Assembly: GCA_014763835.1 (NCBI GenBank)
Contig: JACXUQ010000010.1
Coordinates: 1 to 15,063, forward strand
Direction: 5' to 3'
Origin: Thiotrichales bacterium
GTDB taxonomy: Bacteria > Pseudomonadota > Gammaproteobacteria > Thiomicrospirales > Thiomicrospiraceae
DNA length: 15,063 nt
Both the position numbers and the translations under genes were made by a program. The notes below the pieces were generated by a model. That model did no database searches. It worked only from the letters and a program-made list of their open reading frames with translations, and was not told where the DNA came from. Shown here piece by piece: positions 1 through 6,858 of this stretch (positions within the stretch are counted from its first letter, which is position 1; each line of letters opens with the position of its first letter).

Positions 1-13
1 TAAGGGAAATTCG

Positions 14-442
14 ATGGAACGTACTTTTTCGATCATTAAACCGGACGCGGTCAGTCGAAATTTAATTGGCGCGATTCTGCAACGCCTGGAAAACAACGGG
101 TTGCGCGTGGTGGCGGCGAAGATGTTGCGTTTAACCAGAGAACAGGCCGAAGGGTTTTATGCCGAGCATAAAGGGCGTGATTTCTATGAGCCTCTGATTG
201 CTTATATGACCTCGGCCCCCGTGGTTGTTCAAGTCTTGGAAGGCGAGAATGCCGTGCAGAAAAATCGCCAGATTATGGGTGTGACCGATCCGCAAAAGGC
301 AGCCGCTGGAACAATTCGCGCAGATTTTGCGCTATCTGTCAGAGAAAATTCCGTGCATGGTTCCGATTCGCCCGAGAGTGCGGCGCGCGAAATTGGCTAC
401 TTTTTCAGTCAGACCGAACTCTGTGCCAGAGACGATAAATAA
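14..442 (+). CDS. ndk: Nucleoside diphosphate kinase
   Basis: Transfers the terminal phosphate of ATP to nucleoside diphosphates through a phosphohistidine intermediate, which balances the cytoplasmic NTP and dNTP pools. The 142-residue protein aligns by eye with E. coli Ndk over its full length. It starts ERTFSIIKPDAV (nucleotide-binding Lys9) and carries the signature NSVHGSDSPESA at residues 112-123, with His115 as the catalytic phosphohistidine. The ATG at 14 has AGGGA at 3-7 as a well-spaced ribosome binding site. It is the first visible gene of the cluster, and rlmN begins 11 nt after its stop. The promoter, if any, lies outside the window. A near-certain call; nothing in the protein is odd. 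Confidence 0.98.
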   Translation: MERTFSIIKPDAVSRNLIGAILQRLENNGLRVVAAKMLRLTREQAEGFYAEHKGRDFYEPLIAYMTSAPVVVQVLEGENAVQKNRQIMGVTDPQKAAAGTIRADFALSVRENSVHGSDSPESAAREIGYFFSQTELCARDDK

Positions 443-453
443 GAGAATTCACT

Positions 454-1584
454 GTGACAGTAGATATTACCAGTCAACAAGAAGCCGTCGTCGAAAAGGT
501 TGATCTCCTTGGCATGGATCGCGAAACCATGCAGGCCTATTTTACCGAGATCGGTGAAAAGCCTTTCCGTGCTGCCCAGGTCATGAAATGGATTCATCAG
601 CACGGTGTCAGTGATTTTGACGAGATGACTGATTTGAGCAAGGCGTTACGTGAGAAACTCAAACGTATCGCCCAGGTGCGTACGCCGAAGATTGTGGCGG
701 AACAACACTCGGATGACGGTACGATCAAGTGGTTGCTGGAAGTGGATCACCACAACTGCATCGAGACGGTGTTTATTCCCGAAAAATCGCGCGGAACGCT
801 GTGTATCTCCTCGCAGGTGGGGTGCGCTCTGGAGTGTCGTTTCTGTTCAACCGGTCAGCAGGGCTTTAACCGCAATCTCGAAAACTGGGAAATTATCGCT
901 CAGATGTGGGTGGCGAATAAGGCCTTGGGGTGCAAACCCAAGGAAGAGCGTCGCATCAGTAATGTGGTGTTCATGGGAATGGGCGAGCCACTCTTGAATG
1001 TGACCCATGTGTTTCCTGCCGCGCGTATTCTGATGGATGATTACGCCTATGGCTTATCCAAGCGCCGCGTGACCATCAGCACGGCGGGAGTGGTGCCGGC
1101 CATTGATAAGATTAAAGAAGAGGTAGATGTTAGCTTGGCCATTTCTTTGCATGCGCCGAACAATCCGCTTCGTGATATTTTGGTTCCCATCAATCAAAAA
1201 TACCCGTTGGAAGAGCTGATGCCCGCCTTGCATCGTTTTGTTGAAGGTGGCCACAGCAAAAAGCATGTCACGGTTGAGTATGTGATGTTGGATAAAGTCA
1301 ATGATCTGCCGGAACATGCCGATCAGTTGATTGCACTGCTGGCCGGTTTACCGTGCAAGATCAATCTGATTCCGTTCAACCCTTTTCCGAATGCCGAATA
1401 CAAACGTTCGTCCAATAATGCCATCCACCGTTTTCAGCAGAAGTTGATGGATGCCGGATTGAATTGTACGGTGCGTAAAACTCGCGGCGACGATATTGAT
1501 GCTGCGTGCGGACAGTTGGCCGGAAAGGTGAAGGATCGTACCAAGAGAACCTTGCATAGGGTGCATTTCGATAGCCAAGCCTAA
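454..1584 (+). CDS. rlmN: Dual-specificity 23S rRNA/tRNA adenine-C2 methyltransferase RlmN
   Basis: Radical SAM enzyme that, in the characterised E. coli family member, methylates C2 of A2503 in 23S rRNA and of A37 in some tRNAs. The radical SAM cluster motif is Cys124-x3-Cys128-x2-Cys131 (CALECRFC). The SAM-binding GMGEPL motif is at 175-180. The conserved cysteines used in the methyl-transfer mechanism are Cys117 (TLC) and Cys352 (DAACGQL, the methyl-cysteine position). The 376-residue length is close to the 384 of E. coli RlmN. I take the GTG at 454 as the start because the N-terminus then matches family length. The next in-frame Met (residue 21) would remove a family-typical segment. A weak AAGAG lies at 441-445. 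The gene sits 11 nt after ndk and 24 nt before rodZ, so co-transcription is likely. Confidence 0.97.
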   Translation: MTVDITSQQEAVVEKVDLLGMDRETMQAYFTEIGEKPFRAAQVMKWIHQHGVSDFDEMTDLSKALREKLKRIAQVRTPKIVAEQHSDDGTIKWLLEVDHHNCIETVFIPEKSRGTLCISSQVGCALECRFCSTGQQGFNRNLENWEIIAQMWVANKALGCKPKEERRISNVVFMGMGEPLLNVTHVFPAARILMDDYAYGLSKRRVTISTAGVVPAIDKIKEEVDVSLAISLHAPNNPLRDILVPINQKYPLEELMPALHRFVEGGHSKKHVTVEYVMLDKVNDLPEHADQLIALLAGLPCKINLIPFNPFPNAEYKRSSNNAIHRFQQKLMDAGLNCTVRKTRGDDIDAACGQLAGKVKDRTKRTLHRVHFDSQA

Positions 1585-1608
1585 GGGCTTGCAATAAAAG
1601 GAAAACAG

Positions 1609-2010
1609 ATGGCTGAGCAGCAAGATAACCTCCAAACCCCGTTGAATGAACTGTTGGCTCAGGCTCGTGAGCGCAAGGGGATGACGCTGGAGGAGGCGGC
1701 TCAGAAATTGAATCTGACACAGTCCCAGCTTCTTGCCTTTGAGGAGCAGGATTTGGATGTCTTTGCGATGTCGCCGTTTGAACGCGGTTATTTACGCAAC
1801 TATGCTAATTTACTGGAGTTGGAGAGCGCGCTTTACGAACCGTATTTTCCCAAACCGGAAGAGGTGGGAAGTGAGCTTAAATCCATGCGCCGCTTTCAGT
1901 ATGACGCGCCAAAGCCGCTGATTAAAAGTGGTTTTTTGCGTTTTATCATGTGGCTGGTCCTTCTGCTGATTACAGTGTTCTTGCTATGGACACTGTTGCC
2001 AAAGCTGTAA
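1609..2010 (+). CDS. rodZ: Short RodZ-like protein: HTH domain plus one membrane helix
   Basis: RodZ links the MreB cytoskeleton to the elongation machinery in the inner membrane. The 133-residue product has the RodZ-type helix-turn-helix (HTH_25) at about residues 11-78, including LNELLAQARERKGMTLEEAA and the family-typical FERGYLRNYANLL. A linker with basic residues follows, then one transmembrane helix at about 108-130 (GFLRFIMWLVLLLITVFLLW). The protein stops three residues after the helix. The long periplasmic region with the DUF4115 domain, which brings E. coli RodZ to 337 residues, is absent. The stop is followed directly by a 43-nt spacer and hisS, so no downstream remnant exists. AAGGA at 1598-1602 supports the ATG. 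The gene's position after rlmN and before hisS supports the RodZ assignment, but function in cell shape is inferred. Confidence 0.85.
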   Translation: MAEQQDNLQTPLNELLAQARERKGMTLEEAAQKLNLTQSQLLAFEEQDLDVFAMSPFERGYLRNYANLLELESALYEPYFPKPEEVGSELKSMRRFQYDAPKPLIKSGFLRFIMWLVLLLITVFLLWTLLPKL

Positions 2011-2053
2011 TGGTTATAACAATAAAATTTAAGTTAAAAGTTTAGAGAGTTTT

Positions 2054-3325
2054 ATGGGAAAACAGATTACGGGCATTCGTGGGATGAATGACCTTTATGG
2101 TTCTGAGGTTGAAGCGTTTGATTACTTGTTGGCTCAGGCGCAGCAGACTTTGCATCAATACGGCTATCAATCGATCCGTTTGCCGATTGTTGAAAAAACC
2201 GAACTGTTCGCCCGCTCTATCGGTGAAGTGACTGATATCGTCGAAAAAGAGATGTACACCTTTGCCGACCGCAACGGTGACAGCCTGACATTACGGCCGG
2301 AGGGAACGGCAGGCTGCGTGCGTGCTGTGATCGAAAACGGTCTGACGCACAATCAGGTACAGAAACTCTATTACAGTGGCCCGATGTTCCGTTACGAGCG
2401 TCCGCAGAAAGGCCGCTACCGTCAATTCCACCAGTTAGGGGTGGAGGTATTCGGGTTGAGTGAGGCGGACATTGATGCCGAACTGATTGCCATGACGGCG
2501 CGTTTATGGGAAAAGCTGGGTCTGGAAAACCTCGAGTTGCAAATCAACTCATTAGGCAGTCAGGCAGCGCGCCAGGCCTATCGTGACCAGTTGGTGGCCT
2601 ATTTACTCGATCATGAAGCGCATTTGGACGAAGATAGTCTACGCCGTTTGCAGACCAATCCGTTGCGCATCCTGGATAGCAAAAATCCAGAGATGAAGTC
2701 ACTGATTGAAGGCGCGCCGAAGCTGCTTGAGCATTTGGATGAAGAGTCCAAAGCGCATTTTGAAGCCCTGAAAACCTACCTGGACGACCTGGGGGTTGAA
2801 TATGTCGTTAACCCGAATCTGGTGCGTGGTCTGGACTACTATAACCGCACCGTTTTTGAGTGGGTCACGACTGAATTAGGCGCACAGGGTACGGTTTGTG
2901 CCGGCGGTCGTTATGACGGCTTGGTTGAGCAAATCGGAGGCAAGGCCACCCCGGCGGTCGGCTTTGCCATGGGGTTGGAGCGCTTGACGGCGCTGTTGAT
3001 GGATAAACAGTTGGTTCCTGCGCACACGGACGCCGATCTCTATTTGGTGTTGGTGGGCGAGCAGGTTAACCGTCCGGGGATTGTGATTGCCGAAAAGCTG
3101 CGCGATGACTTCCCGCATTTGAATGTACAGATGAATTGCGGTGGCGGCAGTTTTAAGAGCCAGTTCAAAAAAGCGGACAAGTCCGGCGCGCGTTATGCGA
3201 TTATTCTGGGAGAGCAGGAAGTACAGGATCAAACCGTTGCGGTCAAACCGCTGCGCGATGGAACTGAACAGGCCACCCTGCGCTGGGATGAATTATCGGC
3301 TTACCTAAAGCCCTTGTTTGCATGA
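2054..3325 (+). CDS. hisS: Histidyl-tRNA synthetase
   Basis: Class II aminoacyl-tRNA synthetase that charges tRNA-His in the cytoplasm. The 423-residue length is typical (E. coli has 424). Class II motif 2 is at about 112-134 (FRYERPQKGRYRQFHQ), with the class-defining arginine at 113. The histidine-specific motif LVRGLDYY is at 256-263 with catalytic Arg259. The second one, AGGRYDGL, is at 283-290. Motif 3 is at 302-311 (VGFAMGLERL). The C-terminal anticodon-binding domain covers about 325-423. GAGAG at 2045-2049 precedes the ATG. In E. coli ispG lies between rodZ and hisS; here rodZ is the direct neighbour. A full-length, intact gene. Confidence 0.98.
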   Translation: MGKQITGIRGMNDLYGSEVEAFDYLLAQAQQTLHQYGYQSIRLPIVEKTELFARSIGEVTDIVEKEMYTFADRNGDSLTLRPEGTAGCVRAVIENGLTHNQVQKLYYSGPMFRYERPQKGRYRQFHQLGVEVFGLSEADIDAELIAMTARLWEKLGLENLELQINSLGSQAARQAYRDQLVAYLLDHEAHLDEDSLRRLQTNPLRILDSKNPEMKSLIEGAPKLLEHLDEESKAHFEALKTYLDDLGVEYVVNPNLVRGLDYYNRTVFEWVTTELGAQGTVCAGGRYDGLVEQIGGKATPAVGFAMGLERLTALLMDKQLVPAHTDADLYLVLVGEQVNRPGIVIAEKLRDDFPHLNVQMNCGGGSFKSQFKKADKSGARYAIILGEQEVQDQTVAVKPLRDGTEQATLRWDELSAYLKPLFA

Positions 3326-3371
3326 TTTCGAGATTAACATTAAAGACCATGACTCATTTTAAGGAAGCGTG

Positions 3372-4013
3372 ATGAATCGTTACGAAACGGAAGAAGAACA
3401 GGTTGAAGCCATCAAGGCTTGGTGGAAGAAAAACGGTACCCAGTTGCTGACGGGTGTCTTGGTCGTCGCAGTGGCATTTTCCGGTTGGCGTTATTGGACA
3501 AGTTATACTCAGGCGCAATCGGCTAACGCCTCCGCCATTTATGAAATTCTGCAGGCGAATATGCAGCAAGGCACTTTTGGTGAGGTTTCACGTGAGGGGT
3601 TGAAGCTGATCCAGGAGCAGCCGAAAACTCCATACGCGGCGGGTGCCGCTTTGCTGGTGGCCAAATACCATCTCGAAAAAGGCGAAGTGGATGAAGCGAA
3701 GCAGCAGTTGCAGTGGGTGATTTCCAATGCAGAGGACGAAGCGTTGAAACAGACGGCTAGCCTGCGTTTAGCGCGCATTCTGGCGGACCAGAAGGCGTTT
3801 GCCGAAGCCAAAAAGGCATTGCAGGCGGTCAAGCTCGATGCCGCAATGGCAGTGGAACAGGCCAACTTCGATTATGTTCAGGCGTTGATTGCGTTGGGCG
3901 AAAACGATCTGACGGCCGCTCGTGAAGCGTTTGCCAAAGTGTTGAGCAATGCCGGCGCTTCCAAGAGTCTGAAAGGGATTGCTCAGGTGCAGTTGGACGA
4001 TTTGGCACAGTAG
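3372..4013 (+). CDS. yfgM: YfgM family TPR-like membrane protein
   Basis: YfgM is an inner-membrane protein with a periplasmic TPR-like domain. In E. coli it associates with PpiD and the SecYEG translocon and has been linked to periplasmic chaperone networks. The product is 213 residues (E. coli 206). It has an acidic N-terminus with a KAWWKKNG segment (residues 15-22), a single membrane helix at about 24-43 (QLLTGVLVVAVAFSGWRYW), and then an alanine-rich helical repeat region (TPR_21 type) to the end. A GTG at 3369 would add one Met. I prefer the ATG at 3372 because AAGGAAG at 3361-3367 is better spaced for it. The place between hisS and bamB is the conserved one for this family and strengthens the call. 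Confidence 0.93.
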   Translation: MNRYETEEEQVEAIKAWWKKNGTQLLTGVLVVAVAFSGWRYWTSYTQAQSANASAIYEILQANMQQGTFGEVSREGLKLIQEQPKTPYAAGAALLVAKYHLEKGEVDEAKQQLQWVISNAEDEALKQTASLRLARILADQKAFAEAKKALQAVKLDAAMAVEQANFDYVQALIALGENDLTAAREAFAKVLSNAGASKSLKGIAQVQLDDLAQ

Positions 4014-4098
4014 GTTTATCTGAGGCGGTTTGACCATAGTGGGTCGGATTGTTTCTGTTAATCCATAAGAAAAAACCATAAGTTGGGATAAAAAATAA

Positions 4099-5331
4099 GT
4101 GAAGTGGTTACGTAATGCAACGTGGTTGGTGTTAGCGGTTGAATTGGCAGCCTGTTCTTCAAGTAAGGTGGTTAGAACGCCGGCGGAGTTGGTCTCAATT
4201 GATTCGCCGTTACAGCTGACACATAACTGGCAAGTCACTTTGCATGCGATGCAAAGCGGTGACGAAGGCGGGTTGAATATCGCACATAACCAGACAATGG
4301 TTTTCAGCGCGGACTCAACAGGCCTGGTATCGGCGTTTAAAAAAGCCAACCAGTCACGCTGGACGGATCAGGTAGTCTGGCAGACGCAAATTGCTGAAAA
4401 AATCGCTTCCGGTCCGACTTATGCCGACAAGGTTGTGCTCGTTGGCACCACCAAAGGCAGGCTGATTGCATTGGCTGAACAAACCGGTGAGGCGCTCTGG
4501 CAGGTGCAGCTCTCAAGTGAGGTTTTGAGCCGCCCGGTGGTGGCTGACGGCAGAATTTTCACGCGGACCGTGGATGGCAATCTGTATGCATTGCAGCTGA
4601 CTGACGGCGCGCAAATCTGGGTCACGGAACACCAGGTTCCCAACCTCTCGCTGCGTGGCACTTCGCCGGTTCTATATCAGCAAGGGGTGCTTTATATCGG
4701 TTGGGAAACTGGCAAAGTTGAAGCGGTATCTGCCGAATCGGGTAAAAGTTTGTGGGAGACCCGCATTGCCATTCCGCGGGGACGTACCGATTTGGAGCGT
4801 ATGGTCGATGTGCAGTCGGCATTAGTGTTGAAGCATGACCGATTGGTTGCATTGGCTTTCCATGGCAAGCTGGCATCCATTAACCTTGATAATGGCAATC
4901 TGTATTTTGCTCAGGATGTATCCGGCTTCCGCGATTTTGTGGTGGATGACAACGCCATTTATGTTGTCGATGAAGATGATATCGTCCAGGCTTATGACCT
5001 TTCAAACGGGACAAAATTGTGGAGTCAGGTAGGGCTGAAGTACCGAAATCTGGCGGATCTGGTCGAGTATCAGGACAAAATTATGGCGATTGACGGCTAT
5101 GGTTACGTGCATTGGCTGGATAAGACCCACGGTACGATTGTAGCGCGAGTGAAGCACAGCAACGACTACGGTGATCAGAACCGAGTGGTTCGTGCAGTCG
5201 TCGAAGGCGATGTGCTTTATATGCTAGACAGCGGTGGCAGTATCAACCGTTATGAAATCAAACCTTCCGATTTAGCGCTTTTTAAACAGGCAGAAATTCA
5301 GACTGCCAAACAGGAGCCTGAGAAGCAATGA
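4099..5331 (+). CDS. bamB: Outer-membrane assembly lipoprotein BamB
   Basis: BamB is the beta-propeller lipoprotein of the BAM complex, which inserts beta-barrel proteins into the outer membrane. The 410-residue product begins with a lipoprotein signal, MKWLRNATWLVLAVELAAC, with Cys19 as the lipidation site. Ser at +2 fits outer-membrane sorting. Repeated PQQ-type blades follow, for example GxLxALxxxTGexLW at 120-134 and 160-174. The NLSLRG segment (182-187) and the ERMVDV segment (233-238) correspond to the E. coli loops reported to contact BamA. The GTG start is forced, because an in-frame TAA lies just upstream at 4096-4098. The putative ribosome binding site (GGGAT at 4085-4089) is weak. 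Glu15 inside the hydrophobic core of the signal is unusual. The stop overlaps the der start as ATGA. Confidence 0.95.
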   Translation: MKWLRNATWLVLAVELAACSSSKVVRTPAELVSIDSPLQLTHNWQVTLHAMQSGDEGGLNIAHNQTMVFSADSTGLVSAFKKANQSRWTDQVVWQTQIAEKIASGPTYADKVVLVGTTKGRLIALAEQTGEALWQVQLSSEVLSRPVVADGRIFTRTVDGNLYALQLTDGAQIWVTEHQVPNLSLRGTSPVLYQQGVLYIGWETGKVEAVSAESGKSLWETRIAIPRGRTDLERMVDVQSALVLKHDRLVALAFHGKLASINLDNGNLYFAQDVSGFRDFVVDDNAIYVVDEDDIVQAYDLSNGTKLWSQVGLKYRNLADLVEYQDKIMAIDGYGYVHWLDKTHGTIVARVKHSNDYGDQNRVVRAVVEGDVLYMLDSGGSINRYEIKPSDLALFKQAEIQTAKQEPEKQ

Positions 5332-6764
5332 GTAATAAACCGGTCATTGCGTTAGTGGGGCGCCCGAATGTGGGCAAATCCACGTTGTTTAACCGTTTGA
5401 CACGTTCGCGCGATGCGATTGTGGCCGATTATCCGGGGCTGACGCGCGATCGTCAGTACGGTACCGGACGTGTTGGCGAGAAACCTTATATTGTGGTGGA
5501 TACCGGCGGCTTGAGTGGCGAGAGTGAAGGCGTTGACCCTTTAATGGCATCGCAGGTTCAGGCTGCACTGGAAGAGGCGGATGCCGTCCTGTTTTTGGTA
5601 GACGGCCGTCAAGGTCTGACCCATGGAGATGAAGTGATTGCCCAGTATGTACGCCAGTTCGATAAGATCGTGCAGGTCGTCGTCAACAAAGCCGAAGGCT
5701 GCAATTACGAGTTGGTTAAAGCCGACTTCTTCGGATTAGGGCTGGGCAGTCCACAACCGATCTCGTCGGCACACGGCGATAATGTCACCCAAGTCATCAA
5801 TGATGTCTTGTCGAGAGTGCCTGAAAAGGAAACGGCCGAAAGTGAGATGGCGTTGGACGATACCCCGGGTATCCGAGTGGCCATTATCGGTCGTCCGAAT
5901 GTGGGTAAATCGACACTTATCAATCGTATGATCGGTGAACAGCGTGTAGTGGCATTCGATATGCCAGGGACAACGCGTGACAGTATTTACGTGCCGTTTG
6001 AGCGTAATGATCAGGCCTATACGTTGATTGACACTGCCGGGGTGCGTCGTCGCAAGAACATCTCCGAAAAGATCGAGAAGTTCAGTATTGTCAAAGCGAT
6101 TGAAGCGATGGAAGACTCGCATGTGGTCATTCTGGTGATTGACGGTACTGAAGGTTTGACCGATCAGGACTTGACGTTGCTCGGTCTGGCGATTGATTCG
6201 GGCAGAGGTTTGGTGCTCGCAGTCAATAAGTGGGATAACCTCACGCCTGAGCAACGTCAGAAAGTGAATCACGATCTGGATTTCCGCCTGCAATTCATCG
6301 ACTATGCCAAACCGCACATGATTTCCGCTTTGCACGGCAGCGGTGTCGGCGACCTGTTCAAGACGGTCAATGCGGTGTACCAGGCAGCCATGAAGCGTGT
6401 ATCGACGTCTGATTTAAACCGTGTGTTGGAGCAGGCGGTGTTGGAGCATCAACCGCCGTTGATCGGCGGGCGACGCGTCAAATTGCGTTATGCCCACCTC
6501 GGTGGCTTGAATCCGCCGCGCGTCATTATCCACGGCACGCAGGTCGATAAATTACCGCAGGCCTATACGCGTTATTTGATCAATGTCTTTCGCAAGGCTT
6601 TCAAATGGATTGGTACGCCGGTGTCGGTGGAATACAAAGTGACCGAGAACCCGTTTGAAGGGCGCAAAAACAAATTGGCAGAACGCAACCGCCAGAAAGA
6701 CGACGGACCGGTTGCCATGAAAAAGAAGAAAAAGAAAACCTTGCCGCGGCGTAAGAGTCAATAA
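5328..6764 (+). CDS. der: Ribosome-assembly GTPase Der (EngA), double G domain
   Basis: Der is an essential tandem-GTPase protein needed for maturation of the 50S subunit. Domain 1 has the P-loop GRPNVGKST (11-19), DTGG (58-61) and NKAE (120-123). Domain 2 has GRPNVGKST (188-196), DTAG (235-238) and NKWD (300-303). A KH-like RNA-binding domain covers about 360-440. The 478-residue protein ends in a strongly basic tail with six consecutive lysines at 465-470. In domain 1 the G4 motif ends in Glu instead of the usual Asp. This is a conservative change that I believe also occurs in other Der proteins, so loss of activity is not implied. The start codon overlaps the bamB stop (ATGA), which suggests translational coupling. 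A hairpin terminator follows at 6802-6829. Confidence 0.98.
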   Translation: MSNKPVIALVGRPNVGKSTLFNRLTRSRDAIVADYPGLTRDRQYGTGRVGEKPYIVVDTGGLSGESEGVDPLMASQVQAALEEADAVLFLVDGRQGLTHGDEVIAQYVRQFDKIVQVVVNKAEGCNYELVKADFFGLGLGSPQPISSAHGDNVTQVINDVLSRVPEKETAESEMALDDTPGIRVAIIGRPNVGKSTLINRMIGEQRVVAFDMPGTTRDSIYVPFERNDQAYTLIDTAGVRRRKNISEKIEKFSIVKAIEAMEDSHVVILVIDGTEGLTDQDLTLLGLAIDSGRGLVLAVNKWDNLTPEQRQKVNHDLDFRLQFIDYAKPHMISALHGSGVGDLFKTVNAVYQAAMKRVSTSDLNRVLEQAVLEHQPPLIGGRRVKLRYAHLGGLNPPRVIIHGTQVDKLPQAYTRYLINVFRKAFKWIGTPVSVEYKVTENPFEGRKNKLAERNRQKDDGPVAMKKKKKKTLPRRKSQ

Positions 6765-6801
6765 CGTTGTGCGTTGACGTGCAAGGTAAGAGTAATAAGT
6801 T

Positions 6802-6829
6802 AAACCGTTGCAAAACGGTTTCGTTTTTT
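6802..6829 (+). terminator. Rho-independent terminator after der
   Basis: An 8-bp perfect stem AAACCGTT (6802-6809) pairs with AACGGTTT (6814-6821) around a GCAA tetraloop of GNRA type. CG and then six T (6824-6829) follow. It would end the ndk-to-der transcription unit. The stem is only moderately GC-rich, so partial read-through into the gene at 6859 is possible. The run of T ends only 29 nt before that gene's start codon. Confidence 0.8.
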
Positions 6830-6858
6830 AAAGCATCACTGTTAAGAGTTCATATAGC

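Noticed and set aside
1..3. TAA as the stop codon of a preceding gene
   Set aside because: Only three bases are visible, so this cannot be supported.
3768..4349. 193-residue minus-strand open frame across the yfgM/bamB junction
   Set aside because: It is antisense to two well-identified genes, has no ribosome binding site or recognisable domain, and is explained by codon composition.
5685..5698. Der domain 1 as a degenerate, inactive GTPase because of NKAE instead of NKxD
   Set aside because: Glu is a conservative replacement, and the P-loop, switch and DTGG motifs are intact; I believe other Der proteins have the same variant.
5736..6335. 199-residue minus-strand frame inside der
   Set aside because: It is antisense to both conserved GTPase domains, with atypical composition rich in His and Arg.
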